Assembly: GCF_024802625.1 (NCBI RefSeq)
Contig: NZ_CP103371.1
Span: 3,038,001 to 3,102,000 of the forward strand
From: Massilia sp. H6
GTDB taxonomy: Bacteria > Pseudomonadota > Gammaproteobacteria > Burkholderiales > Burkholderiaceae_D
Length of the DNA: 64,000 nt
Reading direction: 5' to 3'
The position numbers and the translations under genes are program-made. Below the pieces are notes generated by a model. It ran no database searches and was not told the origin of the DNA. It worked only from the letters and a program-made list of their open reading frames with translations. Each line of letters opens with the position of its first letter. The stretch's first letter is position 1. This document shows positions 31,283-38,960 of the stretch, piece after piece.

Positions 31283-31785
31283 CAGTTCACTCCGGTTTCA
31301 ATTTTTTCTGAATTTGGTACAACTGACGCCGCGGGCCGGTGCAGCACCACGACGTTCTGCTCTTTTTGCTTCTGCTGGTCGACCAGGTCTTGCAGGGACA
31401 CCGAATCGAGGTAGTCGACCATCTTGGCGTTGAGCGTGGCCCACAGTTCGTGGGTCATGCAACGGGTGCCGGAAGCAGCGTCGGCGCCATGACAATTTTC
31501 TTTGCCGCCACACTGGGTGGCGTCGAGCGGCTCGTCGACCGCGATGATGATATCGGCCACCGTGACCTTGTCGGCGCTGCGTGCCAGGCTGTAGCCGCCG
31601 CCCGGGCCACGGATTGACTCGACGATGGCGTGGCGGCGCAACTTGCCGAACAGCTGCTCCAGGTAGGACAGCGAAATGGCCTGGCGCTGGCTGATGCCCG
31701 ACAGCGTGACCGGACCCTGGCCCTGGCGCAGGGCAAGATCGATCATCGCAGTAACAGCAAAACGGCCTTTGGTGGTCAGACGCAT
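31282..31785 (-). CDS. iscR: Rrf2-family Fe-S regulator IscR
   Basis: The 167-residue regulator has a winged helix ([20 protein letters not shown]) and cluster ligands Cys92, Cys98 and Cys109, with His112 in CMTHELW. The loop before the last Cys is five residues longer than in E. coli IscR (Cys104, His107). With a [2Fe-2S] cluster it represses the isc operon. A type 1 IscR site lies about 95 bases upstream. The ATG at 31785 fits the family start; upstream in-frame ATGs are not used. Confidence 0.97.
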   Translation of the reverse strand: MRLTTKGRFAVTAMIDLALRQGQGPVTLSGISQRQAISLSYLEQLFGKLRRHAIVESIRGPGGGYSLARSADKVTVADIIIAVDEPLDATQCGGKENCHGADAASGTRCMTHELWATLNAKMVDYLDSVSLQDLVDQQKQKEQNVVVLHRPAASVVPNSEKIETGVN

Positions 31786-31880
31786 CACAACCCCGGTGAA
31801 CAATAAAATTTTGTTACTTTTCAACTTGTCGGTGCGCCGCAGCAATCCAGTTTCTGCTGCTGCCAACTAGAATGACCCGA

Positions 31881-31905
31881 GTAGTTGAATGATTTAGTCA
31901 AGTAT
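31881..31905 (-). promoter_or_regulatory. IscR type 1 binding site upstream of iscR
   Basis: On the minus strand the 25 bases run ATACTTGACTAAATCATTCA followed by ACTAC. Against the type 1 consensus ATASYYGACTRWWWYAGTCRRSTAT there are two mismatches. TTGACT could also be the -35 element, so bound holo-IscR would block the isc promoter, giving autorepression. Confidence 0.75.
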
Positions 31906-31984
31906 AGCAAATCCTGACCCTGTTGTCTTGGCGGGCCCTGTTTTGCACCAGGGGCGACGCCTCGGGCGGCGCCTGGCAGCGCCG

Positions 31985-32755
31985 CTAGCGCAAGCGCAGC
32001 GATTGCATCGGCCCGAACAGGGCGTGCATCTGCTGGTTCCCGATAAACGAGAGATTGTAGGGATGCTCGGCAACGATCTGCGGCAGCCGCGCCGTCTCGG
32101 GCAATTTCTTGAGCAGTTCCGCGATTTTTCCCCACAGCACCAGGGTCGGCGGCTGCGGCCGGCTGGCCAGGGCGGCCAGCACCGTCTGCAAGAAGGGCTG
32201 CCAGGCGCGCGCGTCGGCCAGCGGCGCCACCTGCGAGCGAAACACCAGTGCCGCGTTCAGCAGCAGGAAGCCCTGGCGCGCCAGGTTGTCCTGCAGCTGG
32301 GGCAAGGTCTGGATGGTTCCGTTGGTGCGGGCGCGCGCTGCCACCGGGGCCAGGGCGGCGCCGCCGCAGTCGTCAGCCTGCAACTGGCCATCGGCCACCA
32401 GCAGCATTTTCATGAAATTGCGCAGCGACGTGGCGCGGTTGACCGGCTTGGACAGGCCGCCATCGCTCCAGATCTGCCCGACGGCGCCGTCCATGAAGCA
32501 GACCCCGGTCGCGCTGGCGGCGCGCGGATAGGGTCCTTCTCCGACCAACACGTAGCGCACCATGTCCAGCGGCTGGGCAAAAGCGGCGAAAAGGCGGCCC
32601 TGGGTGGGCAGGTAGTCGCTTGCGGCAAGTTGCGGCAGGTAGTCTGGAGCGGCGGCGGCAACGGCCTGCAGGCCGGCTTCAAGCACGGGTCGCCAGGAAA
32701 CGTCGACCCGGTCGAGGGCGTCGCGGATCGACTGAGGAATGGGATGAGGTAACAT
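31985..32755 (-). CDS. Divergent uracil-DNA glycosylase family protein lacking the catalytic Asp
   Basis: The 256-residue protein aligns along its length with family 1 UDG (ATG VCFMDGAVG, QGFLLLNAALVF, LVLWGKIAELL). The water-activating motif GQDPYHGP, however, reads GEGPYPRA (about 84), so the catalytic Asp is Gly, and the HPSPLS loop is HPYNLSFIGN. Removal of uracil by the normal mechanism is therefore doubtful. It may bind DNA, act on another lesion, or be a structural homologue. The ATG at 32755 has no clear ribosome site. It lies divergently beyond iscR with no obvious partner. Confidence 0.8.
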   Translation of the reverse strand: MLPHPIPQSIRDALDRVDVSWRPVLEAGLQAVAAAAPDYLPQLAASDYLPTQGRLFAAFAQPLDMVRYVLVGEGPYPRAASATGVCFMDGAVGQIWSDGGLSKPVNRATSLRNFMKMLLVADGQLQADDCGGAALAPVAARARTNGTIQTLPQLQDNLARQGFLLLNAALVFRSQVAPLADARAWQPFLQTVLAALASRPQPPTLVLWGKIAELLKKLPETARLPQIVAEHPYNLSFIGNQQMHALFGPMQSLRLR

Positions 32756-32844
32756 GAAAAAAGGCCAGGCGCGGAAGGCGCGATTGTAACGCAGGCGCCG
32801 GCCCAGGCGCTCGCCCCCGCTCCGCCCCCGCTCTCCCGCGCCGG

Positions 32845-33489
32845 CTACTCGGCGTCGCCCTGGCGCGCCGGATGGGCCGCCTGGAACGCCGGCAAGTCGG
32901 CGCACAGGCTGTTGATGCGCGCGATCGTCGGGTAGGCTTCCAGGTCGACATCGAAACGCTGGGCATTGAACACCTGCGGCACCAGGAAGCAGTCGGCCAT
33001 GCTCGGGCGATCGCCGTAGCAGAAGCTGCCGGTACAGGGGTTGCGCGCCAGGTGCGCCTCGAGCGCGCCGAAGCCTTCGATCACCCAATGGCGGTACCAG
33101 TCGGTCTTGGCCTGGTCGGACTGGCCCAGATGCTTGACGAGATAATTCAGCACGCGCAGGTTGTTGAGCGGATGGATGTCGCAGGCGATGATCTGCGCCA
33201 GTTCGCGCACCCGTGCCCGCCCGATGGCGTCTTTCGGCAGCAGGGCGACCGCCGGATAGGCGTCTTCGAGGTATTCGAGGATCGCCATCGACTGGCTCAG
33301 CACCAGCGCGTCGTCTTCGAGCGCCGGCACCAGGGCGCTGGGATTGACGGCGCGATAGGCGTCGCTCTGGTGCTCGCCGCCGCCGCGCACCAGGTGCACC
33401 GGCACCGCCTCGTAGTCCAGCGCCTTCAGGTTCAGCGCAATGCGCACCCGGTACGCGGCCGAGCTGCGAAAATAGGTATAGAGCTTCAT
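32845..33489 (-). CDS. maiA: Maleylacetoacetate isomerase (zeta-class GST)
   Basis: The 214-residue protein has the zeta-class motif YFRSSAAYRVRIALNLK at the N-terminus with the glutathione-site Ser pair, and QSMAILEYLEDAYP. It isomerises maleylacetoacetate (or maleylpyruvate) to the fumaryl form in tyrosine/homogentisate or gentisate breakdown. Its ATG overlaps the fumarylacetoacetase stop by ATGA. Confidence 0.93.
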   Translation of the reverse strand: MKLYTYFRSSAAYRVRIALNLKALDYEAVPVHLVRGGGEHQSDAYRAVNPSALVPALEDDALVLSQSMAILEYLEDAYPAVALLPKDAIGRARVRELAQIIACDIHPLNNLRVLNYLVKHLGQSDQAKTDWYRHWVIEGFGALEAHLARNPCTGSFCYGDRPSMADCFLVPQVFNAQRFDVDLEAYPTIARINSLCADLPAFQAAHPARQGDAE

Positions 33490-34520
33490 GCCGGCCTCCG
33501 GTCCTTGCGGTGATAAGGCGTCACTTCCTGGTCGATGGCGCCAAAGATGCTGGCGCCGCTCTCGTCGAGCATCTCGATGCGTACGGTATCGCCAAAGCTC
33601 AGGTAAGGCGTGCGCGGCTTGCCGCCCTCGATGGTCTCGTACATGCGCACTTCGGCCAGGCAGCAATAGCCGACGCCGCCGTTTTCGATGCTCGAGCCGT
33701 GCAGGCCGCCCTGCTTGTTCGACACGGTGCCCGAGCCGATGATGCTGCCCGCACCGAGCTCGCGGGTCATGGCCGCGTGCGCGACCAGGTGGGCGAAGCT
33801 GAAGGTCATGTCTTCGCCGGCGTTCGGGCGGCCGAATGCCCGGTCGTTGAGCGTGACCTGGATCGGCAGATGCAGCTTGGCATCGGCCCAGGCCGCGCCC
33901 AGTTCGTCGGGCGTGACCGCCACTGGCGAAAACGCGCTGGCCGGCTTGGACTGGTAGAAGCCGAAGCCCTTGGCCAGCTCGTTTGGAATCAGGTTGCGCA
34001 GCGAGACATCGTTCACCAGCATCACCAGGCGGATCGCATCGGCCGCTTCTTCGAGGGTGGCGCCCATCGGTACGTCACCTAGCACCACCGCCACTTCGGC
34101 CTCCAGATCGACGCCCCATTCTTCGGAGAGCACCGCGATCGGGTCGCATGGGCCCACGAAACTGTCCGAGCCGCCCTGGTACATCAGCGGATCGGTGTAG
34201 AACGACGCCGGCACCTCGGCGCCCCGCGCCTTGCGCACCAGCTCGACGTGATTGATATAGGCCGATCCGTCGCACCACTGATAGGCGCGTGGCAGCGGCG
34301 AATGGCAGGCCTGCTCGATGAACGACTCGGCCTTGTCGGCGGTGCCGGCGTTGAGCCGCTCGTAGACTTTCTTGAGCTGCGGCGCGACGTGGTCCCAGTC
34401 GTCCAGCGCTGCCTGCATGGTGGCGGCGATCTTGGGGACGGCCTGGCAAGTAACCAGGTCGCGGCTGACGACGACCAGCGTGCCGTCGCGGCCGCCTGTC
34501 TTGCGGGTGGCGAGTTTCAT
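33486..34520 (-). CDS. Fumarylacetoacetate hydrolase family protein
   Basis: The 344-residue protein has an N-terminal domain and the FAH catalytic fold with metal ligands in VDLEAEVAVVLGDVP (about 142-155) and LVNDVSLRNLIPNELAKGFG, plus GAGSIIGSGTVSN. It cleaves fumarylacetoacetate or fumarylpyruvate after MaiA. The operon with maiA and the divergent LysR gene supports the ring-cleavage pathway, but the upstream dioxygenase is not in the window. Confidence 0.92.
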   Translation of the reverse strand: MKLATRKTGGRDGTLVVVSRDLVTCQAVPKIAATMQAALDDWDHVAPQLKKVYERLNAGTADKAESFIEQACHSPLPRAYQWCDGSAYINHVELVRKARGAEVPASFYTDPLMYQGGSDSFVGPCDPIAVLSEEWGVDLEAEVAVVLGDVPMGATLEEAADAIRLVMLVNDVSLRNLIPNELAKGFGFYQSKPASAFSPVAVTPDELGAAWADAKLHLPIQVTLNDRAFGRPNAGEDMTFSFAHLVAHAAMTRELGAGSIIGSGTVSNKQGGLHGSSIENGGVGYCCLAEVRMYETIEGGKPRTPYLSFGDTVRIEMLDESGASIFGAIDQEVTPYHRKDRRPA

Positions 34521-34629
34521 TGCGCTTCCTTCAGGTGTGATTGCATTTCGCCATTACAATTCAAAACGAACTATCATACAAACAGTATTTTTCAGCCGAT
34601 TTATCAGACTATCTTATGAATGCCCCGGC

Positions 34630-35541
34630 ATGAACCCGACCCTGCGCCAGATGCGCGCCTTCGTCGCCCTGGCCAAGACGGGTAACTTTACGCTTGCAGC
34701 CCAAAGCATGCACGTGACGCAGTCTGCGCTTTCGGGTTTGATCAAGGAACTCGAACAGACGCTCGAGGCCAAGGTGGTCGACCGCAGCACGCGCCGGATT
34801 GTGCTAACCGACATTGGCCGCGAGCTCTATCCGCTGTTTAGCCAGATGATCGACGATCTCGACGGCGCACTGGCGAACGTGGCCGACCACACGCGCCTGA
34901 AAAAAGGCATCGTCCGTATCGCCGCGCCGCAACTACTGTCGTGCACCCTGCTGCCCGGTGTGATCGCCGCCTACCGCCAGGCCTGGCCCGATATCGAGGT
35001 ACACCTGGGCGACACCGGAGTCGAGAGCGTGATTGCGCGCGTGCTCTCGGGCGAGGCCGACTTTGGTATCGGCCCCGAGCGCGAACCTGCGCCGCCGCTC
35101 GATGCGCGCCTGCTGTTCGAGATGCCGTTCGCGCTGGTGTACCCGAAGGGGCACGCACTCGACGGGCAGCAGCGCGTCACCTGGAAAGACGTGGCGCGCT
35201 ATCCTTTCATTTCGCTACAGGGGCAGTTCACCGAGCGCCTGCTGGGCGAAGTCCATGCCTCGCTCGACATTTCCTTGCGCGAAGTGCCGGTCAAGCCGGC
35301 CAAGGAAGTAACCTTCATGACCACCGCGCTGGCGATGGCCAGCGCCGGCCTGGGCATCACGGTCTGCCTGCCCTATGCCGAGCCGCTGGCCAAGCTGTAC
35401 GGACTGGTCATGCGCCCGCTCGAGGAGCCGGTGCTGAGCCGGCGCTTCTTTGTCTACACCCGCCCGGGACGCTCGCTGTCGCCTGCCGCCGAGAGCTTCA
35501 TACAATTTTTGCACGGGTTCGTCGAGCCGACGCAGCGCTAG
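34630..35541 (+). CDS. LysR-family transcriptional regulator
   Basis: The 303-residue protein has the LysR helix-turn-helix (MRAFVALAKTGNFTLAAQSM HVTQSALSG region, about 8-35) and an effector-binding domain (about 90-295). It is divergent from the maiA operon across 109 bases, the normal arrangement for a LysR activator of an adjacent catabolic operon. The shared intergenic region is AT-rich, as expected for the operator and promoters. Confidence 0.92.
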   Translation: MNPTLRQMRAFVALAKTGNFTLAAQSMHVTQSALSGLIKELEQTLEAKVVDRSTRRIVLTDIGRELYPLFSQMIDDLDGALANVADHTRLKKGIVRIAAPQLLSCTLLPGVIAAYRQAWPDIEVHLGDTGVESVIARVLSGEADFGIGPEREPAPPLDARLLFEMPFALVYPKGHALDGQQRVTWKDVARYPFISLQGQFTERLLGEVHASLDISLREVPVKPAKEVTFMTTALAMASAGLGITVCLPYAEPLAKLYGLVMRPLEEPVLSRRFFVYTRPGRSLSPAAESFIQFLHGFVEPTQR

Positions 35542-35586
35542 CGGGCACGCTACAATGGGCGGCTTATTTTGTCGCCCACGCTACCC

Positions 35587-36165
35587 ATGTCTCACGACAC
35601 CATCGCGATCAACCGCCGGATGGACCGCTTCGACCGCCATGACAGCGTCTGGCTGTTCGGCTACGGCTCGCTGATCTTCAAGGCCGACTTCCCCTTCATT
35701 GAGCGCCGTCCCGCCAGCATCGGCAACTGGAGCCGACGTTTCTGGCAAGGCTCGCACGACCACCGCGGCACCGAAAGCGCACCCGGGCGCGTGGTGACCC
35801 TGGTACCCGAGCTCGGTGCGACCTGCCACGGCATGGCCTATCTGGTCACCCCCGAAGAATTCGCCCATCTCGACCACCGCGAGAAGAACGGCTACCTGCG
35901 CCTGGCCACCGACATCGGCTTCGAGGACGGCAGCGCCATCGAAGGCATCGTGTACATCGCCACCCACGAGAATGCGGCCTTTCTCGGAGCGGCGGACGAA
36001 CGTGACATCGCACGCCAGATCGCCGGCGCGCGCGGCCCGAGCGGCCCCAATAGCGACTACCTGCTGGCGCTGGCGCAAGCCCTGCGCGAGCTCGACAAGC
36101 CAGACGCCCACGTGTTTGCGATCGAACGCCATCTCGGCGAACTGCTCGCGCAACAGCTCACTTAA
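35587..36165 (+). CDS. ChaC-like gamma-glutamylcyclotransferase
   Basis: The 192-residue protein has the substrate-binding motif WLFGYGSLIFKADFP (about 22) and the catalytic Glu region HLDHREKNGYLR (about 96). ChaC-type enzymes split glutathione to 5-oxoproline and Cys-Gly. It stands alone with a short leader. Confidence 0.9.
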   Translation: MSHDTIAINRRMDRFDRHDSVWLFGYGSLIFKADFPFIERRPASIGNWSRRFWQGSHDHRGTESAPGRVVTLVPELGATCHGMAYLVTPEEFAHLDHREKNGYLRLATDIGFEDGSAIEGIVYIATHENAAFLGAADERDIARQIAGARGPSGPNSDYLLALAQALRELDKPDAHVFAIERHLGELLAQQLT

Positions 36166-36169
36166 ACAA

Positions 36170-36205
36170 TGATCGCCAATGATCGCCAACGATCGCCAGC
36201 GATAA
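36170..36205. repeat. Short tandem repeat before the YciI gene
   Basis: AATGATCGCCAATGATCGCC is followed by AACGATCGCCAGCGAT: three near-copies of a 10-base unit between the two genes. No function is apparent. Confidence 0.5.
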
Positions 36206-36246
36206 CCAGCGCGTGCTGGTCGCGCGCCATTACCGGAGAACATGGA

Positions 36247-36744
36247 ATGCTAACGAAAAAGATGCTGGTAGCAGGTGCACTGGCGCTGGCGGCACTGCCG
36301 CCGATGGCCGCGCAAACCGGGGCCGCCGACGCGGCGCCGCACGGGCAGGCCCCGGCGGCACCAGCCTACGACGCCGAACTGGCCAGCTCGCTCGGGGGCA
36401 ACGACCAGGGCATGCGCAAGTATGTCCTGGTGATCCTCAAGACCGGTCCGAACAAGGTCACCGACAAGGCCGAACGCGCGACGATGTTCGAGGGTCACTT
36501 TGCGAACATCAAAAAGTTGGCGGCCGAGAAGAAACTTGCCGTTGCCGGCCCCCTGGACGGCAAGGAAGGTCGTCGTGGCATCTTTATTTTGGCGACCCCG
36601 GAGTTGGCGCAGGCCAAGGCCTATGTCGACGCCGACCCGGTGATCGTCAAGGGCGAAATGGTGGCTGAATACCATGTGTTCTATAGTTCCGCGGCCTTGA
36701 TGGCAGTTAACGATCTACACAACAGGATCGAAAAGAAACATTAA
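36247..36744 (+). CDS. Secreted YciI-domain protein
   Basis: The 165-residue protein has a signal peptide (MLTKKMLVAGALALAALPPM, then AAQT) and a YciI domain (about 55-150): MRKYVLVILKTGPN, FEGHFANIKKLAAEKKLAVA, and GIFILATPELAQAKAYVDAD. The conserved His in GHFANI and Asp in YVDADPVI are the usual active-site candidates of YciI proteins. Most family members are cytosolic, so export is notable. Its function is unknown. Confidence 0.85.
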   Translation: MLTKKMLVAGALALAALPPMAAQTGAADAAPHGQAPAAPAYDAELASSLGGNDQGMRKYVLVILKTGPNKVTDKAERATMFEGHFANIKKLAAEKKLAVAGPLDGKEGRRGIFILATPELAQAKAYVDADPVIVKGEMVAEYHVFYSSAALMAVNDLHNRIEKKH

Positions 36745-36845
36745 ACGGACGCTTCCCGGGGTGGGCCGTCTTCGGCACGACGGATGGTTCCCCGCGACGG
36801 GCCTGGCGGCGCGGGATCGACCCAAACAACCGTTGCGGCGGTTTC

Positions 36846-38039
36846 TCAGAACAGATCGAGCTGCCCCGCCCCTTTGTTGCTTGCGTGGCGCCGCGCCGCC
36901 GGCACCAGCACCGGCTTGCAAAACTGCGAGCCGTCGAGCCGCCCGAAGCGCCCGCGCAACTGGCCCATCCCCAGTCGCGCCACCGCCCGGGTGAAGCGCT
37001 GGCGGATCAGGTCGGCCCAGATGCCCTCGCCTTGCATGCGCTTGCCGAAATCGCTGTCATAGTCTTTGCCGCCGCCCAGGTCGCGCACGCGGTTCATCAC
37101 GCGCTGCGCCCGCTCAGGAAAATGGGCTCGCAGCCACTGCTGGAAAAGCGGATTGACCTCGTGCGGCAAGCGCAGCACCACGTAGTGCGCGCCGACCGCG
37201 CCGGCGTCGCGCGCCGCTTCCAGGATTTTTTCGATCTCCGGCTCGGTGACAAAGGGAATGATCGGCGCCACGCTGACGCTGACCGGGATGCCCGCGTCGG
37301 CAAGGGTGCGGATCGCGCGCAGGCGCCGCGCCGGAGCGGCTGCGCGCGGTTCGAGCGTACGTGCGATCTGCGGGTCGAGCGTGGTCAGGGTGATCGCAGC
37401 GCAGGCCTGCCCCCTTGACGCCATGGGAGCGAGCAGGTCGATGTCGCGCTCGATCAGCGCCGACTTGGTAATGAGCCCGACCGGGTGCTGGCACTGGCTG
37501 AGTACTTCGAGGACCTGGCGCGTGAGCCGCAGCGCGCGCTCGCAGGGCTGGTAAGCGTCGGTGTTGACGCCGATGGCGATGGGCTCGGGCACGTAGCCAG
37601 GCCTGGCCAGTTCGCGCCGCAACAGCTCGGCTGCGTTGACCTTGGCGACCAGACGGGATTCGAAATCGAGCCCCGGAGACAAGCCTAGAAAGCTGTGGGT
37701 CGGACGCGCGAAGCAATAAATGCAGCCGTGCTCGCAGCCCCGGTAGGGATTGAGCGACACATTGAACGGAATGTCGGGCGAGCTGTTGCGTGTCAGGATG
37801 GTCTTGGCGTGCTCTTCGGTAACAACGGTGCGGACGCTGGCCGCGATCGCTTCTTCGCGCTCCCAGCCATCGTCGAACTGTTCACGGCGATTGACCTCGT
37901 AGCGCCCTTGCATGTTTGATACCGCGCCGCGCCCCTTGTGCACCGCGAGCGGAATTGGGCCTCGGATTGGCTGCCGATCGGCATCGAGATCGGGATCGAG
38001 ATCGCGAACGAGATCGACATCGGGATCGACATCGGGCAT
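36846..38039 (-). CDS. PA0069-family radical SAM protein (spore photoproduct lyase-like)
   Basis: The 397-residue protein has the radical SAM motif CEHGCIYCFARPTHSF (Cys about 108, 112, 115) and the SPL-like context SLNPYRGCEHG and HSFLGLSPGLDFE. The group belongs to the spore photoproduct lyase superfamily (COG1533). The N-terminal about 25 residues are an Asp-rich repeat (DVDPDVDLVRDLDPDLDADR) encoded by GATCGG/GATCGA-type repeats, followed by the conserved KGRGAVSN. GGAG sits 7 bases before the ATG, and a near-perfect LexA box lies 12 bases upstream. SOS control suggests a DNA repair or damage role. Confidence 0.88.
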   Translation of the reverse strand: MPDVDPDVDLVRDLDPDLDADRQPIRGPIPLAVHKGRGAVSNMQGRYEVNRREQFDDGWEREEAIAASVRTVVTEEHAKTILTRNSSPDIPFNVSLNPYRGCEHGCIYCFARPTHSFLGLSPGLDFESRLVAKVNAAELLRRELARPGYVPEPIAIGVNTDAYQPCERALRLTRQVLEVLSQCQHPVGLITKSALIERDIDLLAPMASRGQACAAITLTTLDPQIARTLEPRAAAPARRLRAIRTLADAGIPVSVSVAPIIPFVTEPEIEKILEAARDAGAVGAHYVVLRLPHEVNPLFQQWLRAHFPERAQRVMNRVRDLGGGKDYDSDFGKRMQGEGIWADLIRQRFTRAVARLGMGQLRGRFGRLDGSQFCKPVLVPAARRHASNKGAGQLDLF

Positions 38040-38050
38040 GGCGGCTCCAG

Positions 38051-38070
38051 TACTGTATATTTATACAGCA
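38051..38070. promoter_or_regulatory. LexA (SOS) box
   Basis: TACTGTATATTTATACAGCA matches the SOS consensus TACTGTATATATATACAGTA in 18 of 20 positions, including both CTGT/ACAG half-sites. It lies 12-31 bases before the radical SAM start codon and contains a TATAAAT -10-like element on the minus strand, so LexA would block transcription. The upstream DTW gene ends 24 bases away, so no other gene start is near. Confidence 0.88.
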
Positions 38071-38094
38071 TCCTACGCCAGCGCTGCACGAAAC

Positions 38095-38739
38095 TCAAGT
38101 GCGCCGTGGGGGGTGCGCCACATAGGCGGCTTGCTGCTGCACGAAGCCCTCGAAGGCATCGAGTAGCGGCGCCAAACGCGCGCCCTCGCCCTCGCCCTCG
38201 CCCTCGCCCTCGCCCTCGAGCCTGGCCAGTGCCAGCGCGGCCGCTTCCAGCGACGAAAGCTGGTGCGGCGCGTGCGCCTTGCGGATGCGGTACTTCGACG
38301 GCGCCACATCCGCCAGCGCCAGCCGCGGCAATGCTTGCAGTGCAGGATTCAGGTACAGCATCTTGCGGCTCTTGCGCCAGGTCGCATCCAGTACCACCAG
38401 GCGCACCCGGCCGGCGTCGGGGGGCGCCCAGGGCGGTGGCTCGGCCAGGTTGGCATCGTCCGGCGTGGCGGGATACAGCAGCACCGGCACCCGCCTGCCC
38501 GCATGCAGCAAGGCCTCCAGCGCACCCGCCTCGAAGGCTTCGCCCACGGCCAGCACGCTGCCCGTCACGCTCAGGTGCAGCAGGCGTGCGCTGTTCTTGG
38601 CGTTGGCCACTTCCAGCGGATGCTGCAACACCAGCAGCGCCGCGCGCGTGTCGACGCGCGTGATCCAGCGGCAGATGCAGGCCGACTGCGCGCGCAGGCA
38701 GGTGGCGCAGTGCTGGCGCCGGGGTGGGTCCTTGCTCAT
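38095..38739 (-). CDS. DTW-domain tRNA-uridine aminocarboxypropyltransferase
   Basis: The 214-residue protein has an N-terminal zinc knuckle (CATCLRAQSACICRW) and the DTW core (LLVLQHPLEVANAKNSARLL, LVVLDATWRKSRKMLYLNP). TapT-type enzymes add the acp group to tRNA uridine. Near the C-terminus is a run of alternating Glu-Gly (about 182-192) encoded by six CTCGCC hexamers (38184-38219), a potential length-variable site. The ATG at 38739 gives MSKDPPRRQH. A longer start at 38787 seems unlikely. Confidence 0.9.
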   Translation of the reverse strand: MSKDPPRRQHCATCLRAQSACICRWITRVDTRAALLVLQHPLEVANAKNSARLLHLSVTGSVLAVGEAFEAGALEALLHAGRRVPVLLYPATPDDANLAEPPPWAPPDAGRVRLVVLDATWRKSRKMLYLNPALQALPRLALADVAPSKYRIRKAHAPHQLSSLEAAALALARLEGEGEGEGEGEGARLAPLLDAFEGFVQQQAAYVAHPPRRT

Positions 38740-38960
38740 CCGATCATTTTTCTGTCTGGTTGCCAGGTTCGCATGATAACCGTACACGAAAACGCACGCC
38801 CGCCGGCCGGGGCGTGGTCATCTTTGCACGCCGCAAAAATTTAGCTCAAGAGTTGGTTAAACGGATATTGCTCTGGACATCTCGCGTACCTAGAATCAAG
38901 TTATGCCTCACGGCAATTATTTCGAACGCTAGGTTCTTTACGCACGCAGACAGAGTCACC

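Noticed and set aside
30029..31414. A 461-residue open frame antisense to iscS
   Set aside because: It is the reverse shadow of iscS, which has clear PLP and Cys-loop motifs.
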